Source: Adenophora triphylla var. japonica
Taxonomy: Eukaryota > Streptophyta > Magnoliopsida > Asterales > Campanulaceae
Direction: 5' to 3'
Assembly: GCA_022495995.1 (NCBI GenBank)
Contig: JAFEMH010004916.1
Coordinates: 121,899 to 185,898, forward strand
Length of the DNA: 64,000 bases
A program made the translations under genes and the position numbers. Positions 34,406 through 45,472 of the stretch are shown here, piece after piece; positions within the stretch are counted from its first letter, which is position 1, and each line of letters begins with the position of its first letter. The notes below the pieces were generated by a model. That model was given only the letters and a program-made list of their open reading frames with translations. It did not search any database and had not been told where the DNA came from.

Positions 34406-36800
34406 TTAGATATCACACAAACCAAGAGACTTCCTCAATGAGGAAAATCTCTCCAAATCTAATGTCTTTGTAAATATATCAGTCAATTGATTTTCAGTCC
34501 CAACAAATTCCAGACATACAGTTTTTTGTTCCACAAGATCCCTAATGAAATGATGTCTAATATCAATATGTTTTGTTCTAGAATGTTGAACAGGATTTTT
34601 AGATATGTCCAAGGCACTTTTGTTATCACAAAAAGTAGTCAAAACTTTGCTATTCAATCCATAATCTTTCAACATTTGATTCATCCAAAGCAGTTGTGTG
34701 CAGCAACTCTCAAGGGCAACATACTCAGCCTCAGCAGTGGATAAGGACACACAATTCTGCTTTCTACTATACCAAGACACAAGATTATTTCCTAGATAGA
34801 AACATCCACCTGTGGTACTCTTTCTATCATCACTATTTCCAGCCCAATCAGAATCAGTGTACCCAACCAAATTGGTGTTTGTTTTTTTAGAGTAATGCAG
34901 TCCTAGATTCACAGTCCCACTCACATATCTAATGATTCTTTTCAAGGCTTTCAGATGGGACACCTTAGGGTTGGCTTGGTATCTTGCACAGAGACACACA
35001 CTATACATAATGTCAGGTCTACTTGCAGTGAGGTAAAGCAGACTTCCTATCATACTTCTGTACAGTGTTTGATCAACACTCTCACCATCTGAATCATGAC
35101 TTAGCTTTTGGGAAGATTCCATTGGTGTTCTTTGATGTGAAGAGTGTTCAAGTTCAATTTTTTTCACAAGATTCTTGGCATACTTAGACTGTGAGATGAA
35201 CATGCCATCTTTGAATTGTTCAATCTGTAGGCCTAAGAAAAAGTTCAACTCACCTACCATACTCATCTCAAATGTGGAAGTCATGCTATCCACAAATTCA
35301 GCTAGCATAGGGTCAGAATTTGACCCAAACACAATATCATTCACATAGATTTGTGCCACAAGAATCTCCTTTTTGTTTTTCCTCACAAACAATGTTTTAT
35401 CAACCTCACCTCTCTTGAATCCTAGGTGAAGCAAATGGTCAGTCAACCTACCATACCAAGCTCTAGGGGCTTGCTTTAGCCCATACAGAGCTTTCTTTAG
35501 CTTATACACATGGTTAGGATACTTGGAGTCCACAAAGCCTTTAGGTTGTTCAACATAGGCTTCCTCATTCAATATCCCATTTAGAAAAGCACTCTTAACA
35601 TCCATTTGATGTAGAGTAATCTTGAGGTAACAAGCAATGGCTAACAAAAGCCTAATGGACTCAATTCTTGCAACATGAGCAAATGTCTCCTCAAAATCAA
35701 TTCCCTCAATTTGAGTATAACCTTGAGCAACTAACCTAGCTTTATTTCTAGTGATCACACCTTGCTCATCAGTTTTGTTCTTGAAAATCCATTTGGTTCC
35801 TATGACATTACCATGTGAGGGTCTAGGGACAAGAGTCCACACCTCATTCTTTTCAAATTGAATCAATTCATCTTGCATAGCAAGAATCCAATCAGCATCT
35901 TTCAATGCTTCAGTAACATTCTTAGGTTCAATCTTTGAAACAAAACAGCAAAAACTTACCTGGGAGTATGCTGAGGAGCAACCCCACAAACCATCCATCT
36001 TTCTATAGTCCACTTTGTCCTTTTGTCTTGTTCTCACTTGAGCATGCACATCTCCCACAACTTGTGAAGTGGGGTGGTTTTTCTTGATTTTAGAAGAAAT
36101 ATCCTTTGATCTATCCACACACCCATCCACATTATCCTTTGAAGCACCATCCTGATCAGACTCAGAGGAACTATCCTCAGTTACAGGATTTTGAGTGGAT
36201 GTGAGAGCAGATGTGGGTTCAGATGTGGATGCAGATGTGTCCACATCCTTGGTTACATCCTTATCAGGTTCAGCATGTTTTTCAGCACTGGAAGCTTCTT
36301 TTGGTTTTTCAGCACCTGTTTCTTCATCCTTCCAGTCCAGTAAGCAACCTGAAACATCATCCTCAACAGTCTTGAGGTTAAGATCAAGTGAATCATCAAA
36401 TATAACATTAGCAGATTCCATAATGATCTTAGTTTGGAGATTAAAAACTCTGTAAGCTCTACTATTAGTGGAATAGCCCATGAAAATTGCTTTGTCACTC
36501 TTTGAATCAAATTTGGACAAGTATTCTCTATCATTGAGAATGTAACAAATACATCCAAACACATGAAAGTACTTCACAGTTCGTTTCTTTTCAAGGAGGA
36601 TTTGATATGGAGTGACAGTGCTACCAATCCTTAGGAATACTCTATTGACAATGTGACAAGCAGTGTTCAAAGCTTCTGCCCAGAATTTCTTGGACAGGTT
36701 TTTAGAACTTAACATGACCCTAGCCATTTCTTGCAAGGTTCTATTCTTTCTTTCAGCAATTCCATTATGCTATGGGGTGATTGGTGCAGAAAATTCATGA
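34406..36800 (-). pseudogene. SIRE-type pol: integrase end, RT and RNase H
   Basis: The long open frame 36736-34406 begins just inside the integrase C-terminus (QEMARVMLSSKNLSKKFWAE, YHVFGCICYILND-like text). After an acidic linker comes RT: WILAMQDELIQFEKNEVW, LVPRP..NVIGTKWIFKNK, RLVAQGYTQIEGIDFEETFA, HQMDVKSAFLNGILNEE and ALYGLKQAPRAWY. The catalytic block is YVNDIVFGSN, where copia RT has YVDD; the Asn codon is 35339-35341, one G-to-A change. RNase H is complete: VGYTDSDWAGNSDDRKSTTG, SLSTAEAEYVALESC, CDNKSALDISKNP, HSRTKHIDIRHHF. Length and order are normal for copia, but this RT should be dead. Confidence 0.92.
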
Positions 36801-38124
36801 GTGATTCCTTTAGAATATCATCAACACACACAAATGCATACTTTTTCCTACCAAAGCTTTCTACTTCAATAGGTCCCATCAAATCAGTATGAATCAGCTC
36901 CAAACACCTAGAAGTGGAGCATTGTTGGACCTTTTTATGTGATACTTTTGTTTGCTTTCCCTTTTGACATGAACCACAGACATCAGGGTTCTTGAAGTTC
37001 AGTTTAGGGAGGTCTTTAATAGCTTCAAACCTTTGAAGTTCTTCCAGAGTTCTACACCTAGCATGCCCTAATTTTTGGTGCCACATATTGATATCATTAG
37101 CTTTTGAGCTTAGGCAAGACAGATTGTCACCAAATTGGTAACAATTATCAGCAGATCTAGGACCAGTAAACACACATTTATTATCTTTATCAAACACTTC
37201 ACACAAGTGCTTATCAAACTTCACATAAAGATCATCATCACACAGTTGACTGATGCTTATCAGGTTGGCTTTCAAGCCTTCCACATGGTACACATTGTGC
37301 AATTTCGGGAGACCCTTGACATCTAGGGTTCCTTTTCCAACAATCTTTCCTTGAGCACCTCCACCAAAATTTACTTTTCCTCCACTAATCACTTCATAGT
37401 CAAGAAAGACTGCTTGGTTTCCAGTCATGTGCCTAGAGCACCCACTATCAAAATACCAAGAGCCAGAGACAGTACTTTTGAGGAAGGAGTAAACAACATT
37501 ACAGGTGGCACTAGGTTTGGCCACCCACTGCTTTACAGCTTTCTTTTTGAGTTGCAGAGGTCTCAAATTACCAGGATGTGTGTTTGGATGTGTATACATC
37601 TTCTCACACATCTGAGGCTGATTTAAGTGACCAGATCTTTTATCAGCCTTCAGTTTGTAACAAAAGGGTCTAATGTGACCAGGAGCAAGGCAATAATGGC
37701 AGATGTAGTGCCTCTTCCTAGGTCTTTTCTCACTCAAAAGGACTTTTTCTTTAAAAATTGATTTTTCCACACCTTTTGAAGTAGAAGCCTCACATCCCTC
37801 CTTTACAAAATTTGGTGTTTCAAAACCCAAACCAGTTTTGTTAAGCTGACCTATAGAAATAGCTTCATCAAGTTTCATTTTACTTTTGTTTAACTTGGTA
37901 AAAGTGTTTTCAGCTTTTTCACATTCATTTTTGAATTTTTCAAGGTCAACTTCCCTTTTGGTCATAAGGACTTCAAGTCTTGCAATAGTATCTTTTTTAA
38001 CATCATTTTCCTTTGAAAGTACAACTTTTTCATCTTCACAAGTAGCCAATTTATCAGAAAGAGATTTGTTTACCTTAACAAGTACCTCAACCTTGTCCAA
38101 TCTTTTCATCCAATCTGTATGCAA
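36801..38124 (-). pseudogene. SIRE-type pol: zinc knuckle, protease, integrase (deleted core)
   Basis: On the minus strand this reads as a coiled-coil linker (KVNKSLSDKLATCEDEKVVL), then zinc knuckle YICHYCLAPGHIRPFCYKLK, protease WYFDSGCSRHMTGNQ with an intact DSG, GAG-pre-integrase NMWHQKLGHARCRTLEEL with CGSCQKGKQTK, and integrase HTDLMGPIEVESFGRKKYAFVCVDD. After VDD the frame jumps (near 36820) to text that in another frame gives ITHEFSAPITP. The stretch with the second catalytic Asp is missing, and TAG replaces a Gln codon. The integrase is non-functional. The N-terminal frame overlaps the gag stop by 19 bp. Confidence 0.9.
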
Positions 38125-39383
38125 CTCTTTGTATGTTGCAAAAATTCCTCATAGGGGATGTCCTTATCTTCATCATCAGAATCTCCTTTTACTGTGAAAC
38201 AATTTAGCATCAGGTCAGATGTGTCACCAGATGTGTACACATCTGAGACCACATCCAAGGAATTTTTAGAACCTTCATCTTCTATATCTGCGGAAAAAGC
38301 ATTAAACACAGAATGGCAATTGATAATAGACATGTTAGCCACTTCATCTTCATCCTCACTGTCACTAAGGGTAGCAGTTAAGCTCATTCCCTTCTTTTTG
38401 AGTGTGTTAGCACACTCATTGGCATAATGACCAAAGCCACGACATGCCCTACATTGAACAGACTCAGAGGATTTGTTATTTTCAAAGCTTGGTTTCTTGA
38501 ATCCAGTGTTAGTGCTAGGTTTTGGCTTTTCAGTAGCACTGGGAGTAGGTCTATTTGGAAATTTACTCATCCTTTTATTTTTCAGTATAGAACTGAATTT
38601 CTTTGAAATAAAAGCTACATCCTCATCTTCAAGATTTGACTTGTCAATCTCAGAGGATAATTCCACAAGCTCTTTTGGTAATGCAGCAGCACTTCTGAGA
38701 GCAAGACTGTGGGATTTGTTCTTTTTCTGAGCTTCAAGGTTTAGCTCAAACATAGTCAAAATACCTACAAATTTGTCTAGACCTACAGTATTGGTGTCAT
38801 TAGTTTCCTCAATCACAGCCACTTTGATGTTGAACCTCTCAGGTAAGGTCCTCAAAATCTTACTTACAAGTCTTGCATTGGAGATAGATTCTCCCAGACT
38901 TGTGCATTCATTTGAAATCTCATGAATCTTAGCAGCATATGACACAATGTCCTCAGTTTCTTCCATTCGAAGTAACTCAAACCTATCCATTAAAATTCTA
39001 AGCCTAGTAGCTTTTACACTTGGTGCTCCCTCACATTGAGTTTGCAGAATATCCCAAGCAGCTTTGGCTACACTCTCATTAGTGATAAGCTTGTACATAT
39101 TCCCAGAAACATGGCTGGAAATAGCACCCATAGCTTTTGAATTATAATTTGCAGCCTGAATTTCTTCAAGAGTCCATTGCTCTTTAGGTTTTCTTTCGAA
39201 TATAGACTCACCAACACCAGAGACAGGCTTCTTCTCCACAGTAGGAGGTTGCCATGCAACAAGGATACACATCCAAGCCCTTTCATCAATACTTTTAATG
39301 TAATTACGTATCTTAGACTTCCAAAGAGAATAGTTCGTACCATCCAAGACAGGAGGCCTGTTTTGGTGATTTTGGCATTCCAT
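38106..39383 (-). CDS. SIRE-type copia Gag, 425 aa
   Basis: I chose the start at 39383 (MECQNHQNRPPVLDGTNYSL), the usual copia Gag beginning, rather than an upstream non-ATG extension that would run into the PBS. The UBN2-type core follows: WKSKIRNYIKSIDERAWMCI, W-TLEEIQAANYNSKAM, MYKLITNESVAKAAWDILQ, ATRLRILMDRFELLRMEETE and ISNARLVSKILRTLPERF. One CCHC knuckle CRACRGFGHYANEC is intact, then an acidic tail. Gag forms the particle and packages RNA. It ends 19 bp inside the pol frame, so Pol expression would need a frameshift, or the family is normally one ORF and this is a mutation. The Gag frame itself is clean. Confidence 0.88.
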   Translation of the reverse strand: MECQNHQNRPPVLDGTNYSLWKSKIRNYIKSIDERAWMCILVAWQPPTVEKKPVSGVGESIFERKPKEQWTLEEIQAANYNSKAMGAISSHVSGNMYKLITNESVAKAAWDILQTQCEGAPSVKATRLRILMDRFELLRMEETEDIVSYAAKIHEISNECTSLGESISNARLVSKILRTLPERFNIKVAVIEETNDTNTVGLDKFVGILTMFELNLEAQKKNKSHSLALRSAAALPKELVELSSEIDKSNLEDEDVAFISKKFSSILKNKRMSKFPNRPTPSATEKPKPSTNTGFKKPSFENNKSSESVQCRACRGFGHYANECANTLKKKGMSLTATLSDSEDEDEVANMSIINCHSVFNAFSADIEDEGSKNSLDVVSDVYTSGDTSDLMLNCFTVKGDSDDEDKDIPYEEFLQHTKSCIQIG

Positions 39384-39429
39384 AATGACTACACTTTCTG
39401 GATTAACACTCAGTAATATATCGAGAGTT

Positions 39430-39442
39430 GGCTCTGATACCA
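39430..39442 (-). promoter_or_regulatory. primer binding site (tRNA-iMet) of SIRE-type element
   Basis: The minus strand reads TGGTATCAGAGCC two bases after the 5' LTR end. Confidence 0.92.
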
Positions 39443-39444
39443 AT

Positions 39445-40214
39445 TGAAAGTTTCGTGTAGCTAGGAAACTTTAATCACACAACAGACAACGGATGTGAGT
39501 ACAGATGTGTCTCACAACTGTCCACACATCCACAAATAATGCAGCGGAATAAAACAAATTAAAAGCAATAACTCAAGAATTATTTACACTTACTGATCTG
39601 TGTGATCAGCAAACTAGGCTTACGCCCAAAAACTTTTCACTGTAAAAATTTTTGTTGCTTACAAAAACAAAGAAGTGAAAAACTAAAATATGAAAATACT
39701 AAACGAGTTCTAATCACCTTATACGACAAGAACAATTCCCCTTTCCCAAGTAGGTCCTATTCTAGTCAGAAGTAAAACAAAGAATTCTATGAAAAACTAG
39801 ATGTGAGTTACGGATGTGAGGAACAACCTTCACTCACAACCTATAATCAACTATGTTGAAAACTATGAAGAATATGTATTTCTCTCTCAGAATTTCGTTA
39901 GCTTCTCTTGTGCTGAATGTCTTGTATTTATAATGCACCATGGAGAAGATCTTCAAGTAATCAACATCTTCCTTTGTGAGATCTCTTTTCCTATAAGAAA
40001 ACATAAATACACTCACAAGGAAATAAACTATTAGTAGGTTAGTCCTAATATAAAACAATGTACATAAATAAAAGACATTTACTTTATATACAATGTCCTA
40101 GTCAAAGTAGGACAATAATAAATCTTCCATGAAAGTCCCAAAATCTTCTTACCATTATAGAAGTCTTTAGAAATAAGGAAACATGAATATGTTCCCACAA
40201 AACTCACGCTTTCA
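39445..40214 (-). repeat. SIRE-type 5' LTR (770 bp)
   Basis: The plus-strand borders are TGAAAG and CTTTCA, a 6-bp terminal inverted repeat. It contains a minus-strand TATA box (TATAAATA, 39925-39932) and two copies of the GATGTG dyad, one near the U5 end (39491-39531) and one at 39802-39825. Confidence 0.92.
39925..39932 (-). promoter_or_regulatory. TATA box in SIRE-type LTR
   Basis: The minus strand reads ATTATAAATACAAG. The same box is kept in the 3' LTR at about 29588-29595. Confidence 0.6.
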
Positions 40215-40391
40215 ACTCGCTACACCGTGTAGCGAGTTTGACTTGGGCTGGTCAAACTCGCTACACCGTGTAGCGAGTTTTGTGTAATTAGGGTTTGGCA
40301 GTTGGTCATTAATTAGGGCAATAAATTAAACTGAAATCGCTACACCGTGTAGCGATTTTGAAGTCAAACTCGCTACACGGTGTAGCGAGTT
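40214..40391. repeat. M1 left terminal palindrome array
   Basis: Four 25-bp modules start at 40214, 40255, 40334 and 40367. Three have C at the centre and one has G. The third has flanking bases AAATCG/CGATTT instead of AACTCG/CGAGTT, with both arms changed together, so the palindrome is preserved. Confidence 0.9.
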
Positions 40392-40455
40392 TAAGTTTAA
40401 TAAATACCCCCAGCTTTTCAGATTCATTTATCTTCTTCCTCTCCTTCCTCGTTCA

Positions 40456-40461
<6 letters not shown>

Positions 40462-40504
<43 letters not shown>
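40462..40504. repeat. (CT)n microsatellite in captured 5' UTR
   Basis: A run of about 21 CT units lies 60 bp upstream of the ATG at 40565. Such CT-rich leaders are common in plant 5' UTRs. Confidence 0.9.
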
Positions 40505-40507
<3 letters not shown>

Positions 40508-40564
40508 TCCTCCTAGCAACCCTCACTCAATCTTCTCAATCCAAATTCTATTAAACCCAAAAAA

Positions 40565-41395
40565 ATGGATCCTAACGAGCAGCGTTTTTTTTTCCGCGGT
40601 GAAGGCTCCTCTTCATCGCGTGTTATTTCTGATCCCGCCGGTGCCGTACAGGCCGCCATGCGTCAGAGAAATTACGACCGTCAAAACTTCTCTTCACAAC
40701 AAACACCGATCGCAACCCAGGAATATATACGGAGAGCGATTGAAGATCCGGTCAAGGATGAAACTTTTCAAGACAGTCCTTGGCTCTCTGCAATGAAATT
40801 TTTGACTGAAGAGGGTACATATTATTCGTTAAAATCTATCAAGAAGAAATGTCATACTATTGACAGGGTGGATCAGGTATAATATTAAGATTAATTATAG
40901 TAAAATGTGTGTAAATTAACATTGATTTTTTATATTTATGTATGTTCTATTAGGTTGTTCATTATTAAGTCCGCAAAACGAAATGAGTTTGGTGATCTCT
41001 GGGTGACTTTAAAGGTTAGGATATGAGCTTAGTATGCTTTCTATCATGGGTGAAATGTGTTTTGAGTTATTAACTGAGATAAAATTATTAGGATCTTACG
41101 GATACCATTGAAGCTTCCATTCATCACAAAGTGACTGAGAGTGAATTTGGGAAAGATATATCTGTTGATTCTGTTCTGATACTTCAGAAGGTATGATATA
41201 TTAATTAGTGAATTTGCAATGAACATTAATACTTTCATCTAATTGTTTGTTTTGAAATATTTAGGTTGTTGTTTGGCACCCCATCCGATCATCATCAGCA
41301 CGTTATCTTAATATCACACACTCTAATGTTAAACTCATTTATTTTGCAGGTATTTCGTAAGGATAGTGAAGTAGTGAAGTTAAGTGACTCTTAAG
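40565..41395 (+). pseudogene. captured HROB/DUF4539-like OB-fold gene fragment
   Basis: Exon 1 (40565-40879) encodes MDPNEQRFFFRGEGSSSSRV, then an acidic link and DSPWLSAMKFLTEEG. Further exon-like pieces follow behind AG acceptors: KSAKRNEFGDLWVTLK (about 40955-41014), DLTDTIEASIHHKVTESEFG then KDISVDSVLILQK (41092-41190), and VVVWHPIRSSSARYLNITHS (41265-41324). The order (I)IKS..xxN..GDLxVTLKDxTxTIxASIHxKV, GxxISVxSVLxLxxVxVxxPxxSxxYLNIT matches the OB-fold of plant relatives of HROB/C17orf53, a recombination factor linked to MCM8-9. Exon 2 joins exon 1 out of frame by one base, and the last intron looks shortened. It lies inside a transposon, so I read it as a Pack-MULE-style capture. Family recognition is from memory. 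Confidence 0.6.
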
Positions 41396-42184
41396 TTCAT
41401 TTGGTTTATATGAATTTCCTAAATGTTTTAATGAATCAATGTAAGATTTTCTATGTGGTCGAGATGTGGCCACTAACTTGTTTTAATGAATTAATGTAAA
41501 ATTTCCTATGTGGCCGGGATGTGGCCACTAACTTGACAATATTTATTTTTTGATGTTATTTTAGTTTTTTTTTTAATTATTTTGTACAGTTTGTGTTTGG
41601 TTTTGTTGCAATTATTCATGACATATTTTTTTAACACATAAAAAAATATTTGAAACAAAAACTTAATTCAACAACATGTCATCATTTATTTTAAAACATG
41701 TAAAAAAATATTTTAAACAAAAACATAATTCAGCAACATGTCATTATTTTTTTAACACATGCAATTTTTTTTTGATGTTAGTACGAAGCTATTTTGAGCA
41801 ATAATTTGAAGCTGATTTAATTGTCCAAATTAAAATTTAAAAGTTGTTATTGTTACACCATTATATGTACTACAAGTAACAATTTTAAGATTATGATAAC
41901 TAAACAAACCATCCAAATAACACTAAATCAAATAACATATACATCTACATAAATGTGTAGAAAGTGTAAAAAAAAACTAAAATGCGAACATTAAAATAAA
42001 AACTAAACTAATAGTACAAAGTTTCATTACATCCAAATAACACTAAACCAAAAAACATATACATATACATCTACATAAATGTGTAGTACAAAGTTTCAAT
42101 TATTACAAATAAAAACATCAAAATAAAAACTAAACCAATACTACAAAGTTTCATTACATCTTAATAAAAAAAAATGAACTTGCT
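41396..42184. other. M1 interior, AT-rich, no gene
   Basis: The stretch is AT-rich with duplicated phrases (GTTTCATTACATC... and ACATCTACATAAATGTGTAG, each twice around 41940-42160, and CTATGTGGCCGGGATGTGGCC-like text near 41460-41530). No ORF or RNA gene is recognisable. Confidence 0.6.
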
Positions 42185-44495
42185 ACCTATTATCATAGAA
42201 AGACGGGGTGAACCTACTCGTCGGATTCCGGTGCCGAGACCCTCTTCTAATCATCTCTTCCTCCTGTTGAGCAGGGGTAGTCTCAGTCGGATCGAAGAAG
42301 TGGCGGAGCTCTGCTTTTGATATAGGAGTCCTCAAGCCACTTCCACTCGTATAAAGTCCGAAGCCCTTAGTGGATGGTCCAGGGGAAGGGTCTGCCTGGG
42401 CACTCCCAATCCCACCCCCCAGCTACCCCCACTCCCACCCCCTAGCCACCCCCACTCCCATTCCCCTCGGCACCCCCACTCTCAGTCCCCCCGAAACCCC
42501 CACTCCAACTCCCCCACTGTGACTGTGACTGCCATTCATATTGTCCATAATTCACCTCGGTCAGGGTCTGCGCTTGAGGCTCTTGCTCGGGCTCAGGGTC
42601 GGGCTCATCGTGCAAGTCCGTTTGGGGTGGTGGTTCTGCCTGTTCACGACGTCTAACCCGACGTTATCGAGGTTATTGTACCCCCTGTACGCGATCTACC
42701 GGTGGGGGAGGTGCAGCAGACTAAAGGCGTTGGAGCTCCCTAACTCCCGTGAACCCGTGTGTCACAATCGTCCGCATTTCAGCTTGTTGGGGATGCTCAT
42801 CCCACTCATTAACGACATGCATGCGCTGAAGGGTCTGCACCTGTTTTTATATCAAAAATATATATAAGTACGAGAGACATAAGTTAATAATTGATGTTTT
42901 GTTAAAAAAAAAACTAGAAATAATAACTTGAAAAATGTAAAAACTTACCATAAACTCTAAGGCAGGGGCAGACGACTGGTATCCATCCTCCTCTATATAA
43001 CTGAGGTGCTGCACAAACTTACACGTTATGTCCCGATAGCATATCATATATGGATCGGAGTAACTCATATCGTGGATGCCGTACACCCCGGAAACCAGAT
43101 GTTCGTGCCGCTGTTCCCAGTGTGCAATATGTTGGTGATGGCGGTCACTCCATATCACCGTATTGTTTCCCGCCGATCAGAACGGTGCAACTCCGAGCTA
43201 GTGTCGCACGGTCCGGGACAACCGACTCAAAGCCAAACCGCTCTCATAACGCGATCGTGCGTATGCCACTCGATCCTCTCAAAGCATACGAGAGGGACCT
43301 TCGCCAACCATACGACCTCAACCTGAGTGCAGTAGGGAGGAGCGTATCTCCCTTCATAAGACTGCCACACCACCTGAGTCTCGTGTAGCCGGGCCAGCTG
43401 ATCCCGATAGCCTCGCAGGCTATGTGCAGTAACCTCTCTCAGATCCAGCGATGCCTGGGTCCAGCTGAAATTTCATAAACAGTATAATTGTAAGATTTAG
43501 TTAAAAAAAAAACATTAACGACGAGAAAATAACGTATGATATATGTATACCTGCATCCGAGGGGCATGAGCACGAAGTTCGAATCTCTGAATCGAGTACG
43601 GATCTGCAGTCTCACACATCTCAACCGCTCCCAAGCCCAAATCTATATCAAATAAATGTATATCAAATACTATAAATTATGACGCTAATTTGAAATCAAA
43701 CTTAAAAACAACAACATAATGAACATTAAAATGAGATAAACATACCTGTAGAACGTTGAGAAATCCTCTGCACTGTTTCGTCCGAGGATCAGTCGCACTA
43801 CACAACTCTCGATATAGGTAAGCGAGCGCAGCACTCCCCCAACTGTACTGGCTGACCCTAGAAACATCCGAAAGCAGAGGGAGATAACATAGATTAACCT
43901 TGTTGTTCGTACGATCAGGCATGATCGTAGAACCCAAGGCGAGCAAGATATACGCCCGTACGTACTGATCTACAATCTCTGGAGCAGTATCCTCAGCGAG
44001 GTCACCAAAGTGTGGGAAATGGAGGGTAATCCACCTGAGCTTCAGACTACTCCCATCGATATCTCCGGCATCAGGGACAGCCCCTAAATAATCATGACAG
44101 GCAGCCCGCCATTCTTCATGTGCTTGAAACCCAGCATTAGTAACAGCATCCCCATCGATCGGCAACCCGCAAATCATGCCGATATCCTGTAGGGTGATCG
44201 TCATCTCACCAACTGGGAGATGTAATGTATGGGTCTCCGGACGCCATCTCTCAATCAGAGCCTCCAGCAACACACAATCATACTATACTCTCCCTATATA
44301 GTGAACTCCGCTAAATTCGCACTCCGCAAGTCTCAACAATATCACAGGAGCTAATACGTCTGGCAAGGCGGCACCATGACGAAACTGGAGGGGACTAGAA
44401 GCCTGCATCCCGACCCAAATAAACCGAGCCCTATGGTCCTCATGCCGGGTCAGAACAGAGGCATCGATAGGCCCGGGATCAATGAAAGCATCCAT
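42185..44495 (-). pseudogene. plant mobile domain (PMD, MAIN-like) gene of M1
   Basis: Five exon-like blocks lie on the minus strand. Block 1 (44495-44283): MDAFIDPGPIDASVLTRHED then LLRLAECEFSGVHYIGRV. Block 2 (to about 43745): LLEALIERWRPETHTLHLPV, GEMTITLQDIGMICGLPIDG, WGSAALAYLYRELCSAT. Block 3 (about 43640-43552): WAWERLRCVR. Block 4 (about 43467-42949): QVVWQSYEGRYAPPYC, VPLVCFERIEWHTHDRVMRA, MSYSDPYMICYRDITCKFVQ. Block 5 (about 42840-42185): Pro/Gly-rich tail. This is the complete PMD layout. A TAG stops the frame between blocks 1 and 2 where family members have Gln, and block 4 is frameshifted after RAVWL, so the copy looks dead. PMD proteins act in the nucleus in silencing and genome integrity. 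Confidence 0.85.
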
Positions 44496-45472
44496 CTATT
44501 TATTTCAATATCAAGGTTGGTTATTGTTCTACGAGGCAAGAAAATAACTAAGAGAATACAAAAGTGTAATTACTAGTACGTGGCATTGTAATCCAAAGTT
44601 ATTCCACACTTCCAAGAAGTGCCTGTGGGGAAGGTCTTGATTTCCAACCTATATACTAAGTAATACTTCAAGAGTAATCCTCATGCGGTTTTGAAAAATA
44701 GCATGCGGTTTTTTTTTTTAAAAAGTTTGAACAATAAATCATATTTTTAGTATTTTTTTCTTTATTATTATCATAATTTTTCTTTATTATATATTATTCA
44801 ATTATTATTTATTATCTCTCAATAATATTAATAAATATTATTCTTTTTTATATTTACTTGTTTTATTAATGACATGTATTTTGAAACTGATGGAGTATAA
44901 TAATAAATATTTGCATTATATCAACAAGTATTATTAATTAAGTCTTTTGTTTCTCAAACAACATTTTTCTCTCTAGTTTGATCATTTTTATAGAATAGGA
45001 TATTTGGCATGAAATCATTTCATTAAATCTGTAAAATTGTAATACTTGTTGATATAATGCAACAAGTATTAATAATTTGTTTGACATGTGCAAACCTAGC
45101 TACTTAAAACAAATTTACCAAAAAAATCAATCCAAGTAAACAATTCTAATAACAATTCTAACAATTCTAATAACAATCCAAGTAACAATTCTAATAATAA
45201 TTCTAAAAATCAATCCAAGTAAACAATTCTAATAACAATCCTAAAAAAAAAAACAAGTATATAATAGAAAAATATGAATTTATACTTACAAATTTTTAAT
45301 AATCAAAATGTTGAATGACAAAATCAAGGTTTTGGCTCTTGTTTCTTCTTCTTCTCCTTGCTTGTCTTGTTTCTTCTTCCTCTCCTTGCTTTTTCGGCGG
45401 CTGGACTGAGAAAGAAAGAAAATGATTTGTTTGAAGAAGACGGTGAACTGAAGGGTTTTTGATTTTAAATTA
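44496..45472. other. M1 5' side of PMD gene, AT-rich
   Basis: No gene is present. A small repeat of AATCCAAGTAAACAATTCTAATAAC lies near 45130-45240 (longest identical run under 20 bases). The stretch presumably includes the PMD promoter, read leftwards from about 44600. Confidence 0.5.

Larger units (their letters stand above)
29399..40214 (-). mobile_element. SIRE/Maximus-type copia retrotransposon with env-position ORF
   Basis: On the minus strand the order is 5' LTR (39445-40214), PBS, gag, protease, integrase, RT, RNase H, non-coding spacer, a third ORF, polypurine tract and truncated 3' LTR (29399-29824). The third ORF downstream of pol is the hallmark of SIRE/Maximus elements. A hAT element (30849-31796) splits that ORF. 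Defects include an integrase deletion, a YVDD-to-YVND change in RT and frameshifts. The right border touches the palindromic end of a MULE, into which it appears to have inserted. Confidence 0.9.
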
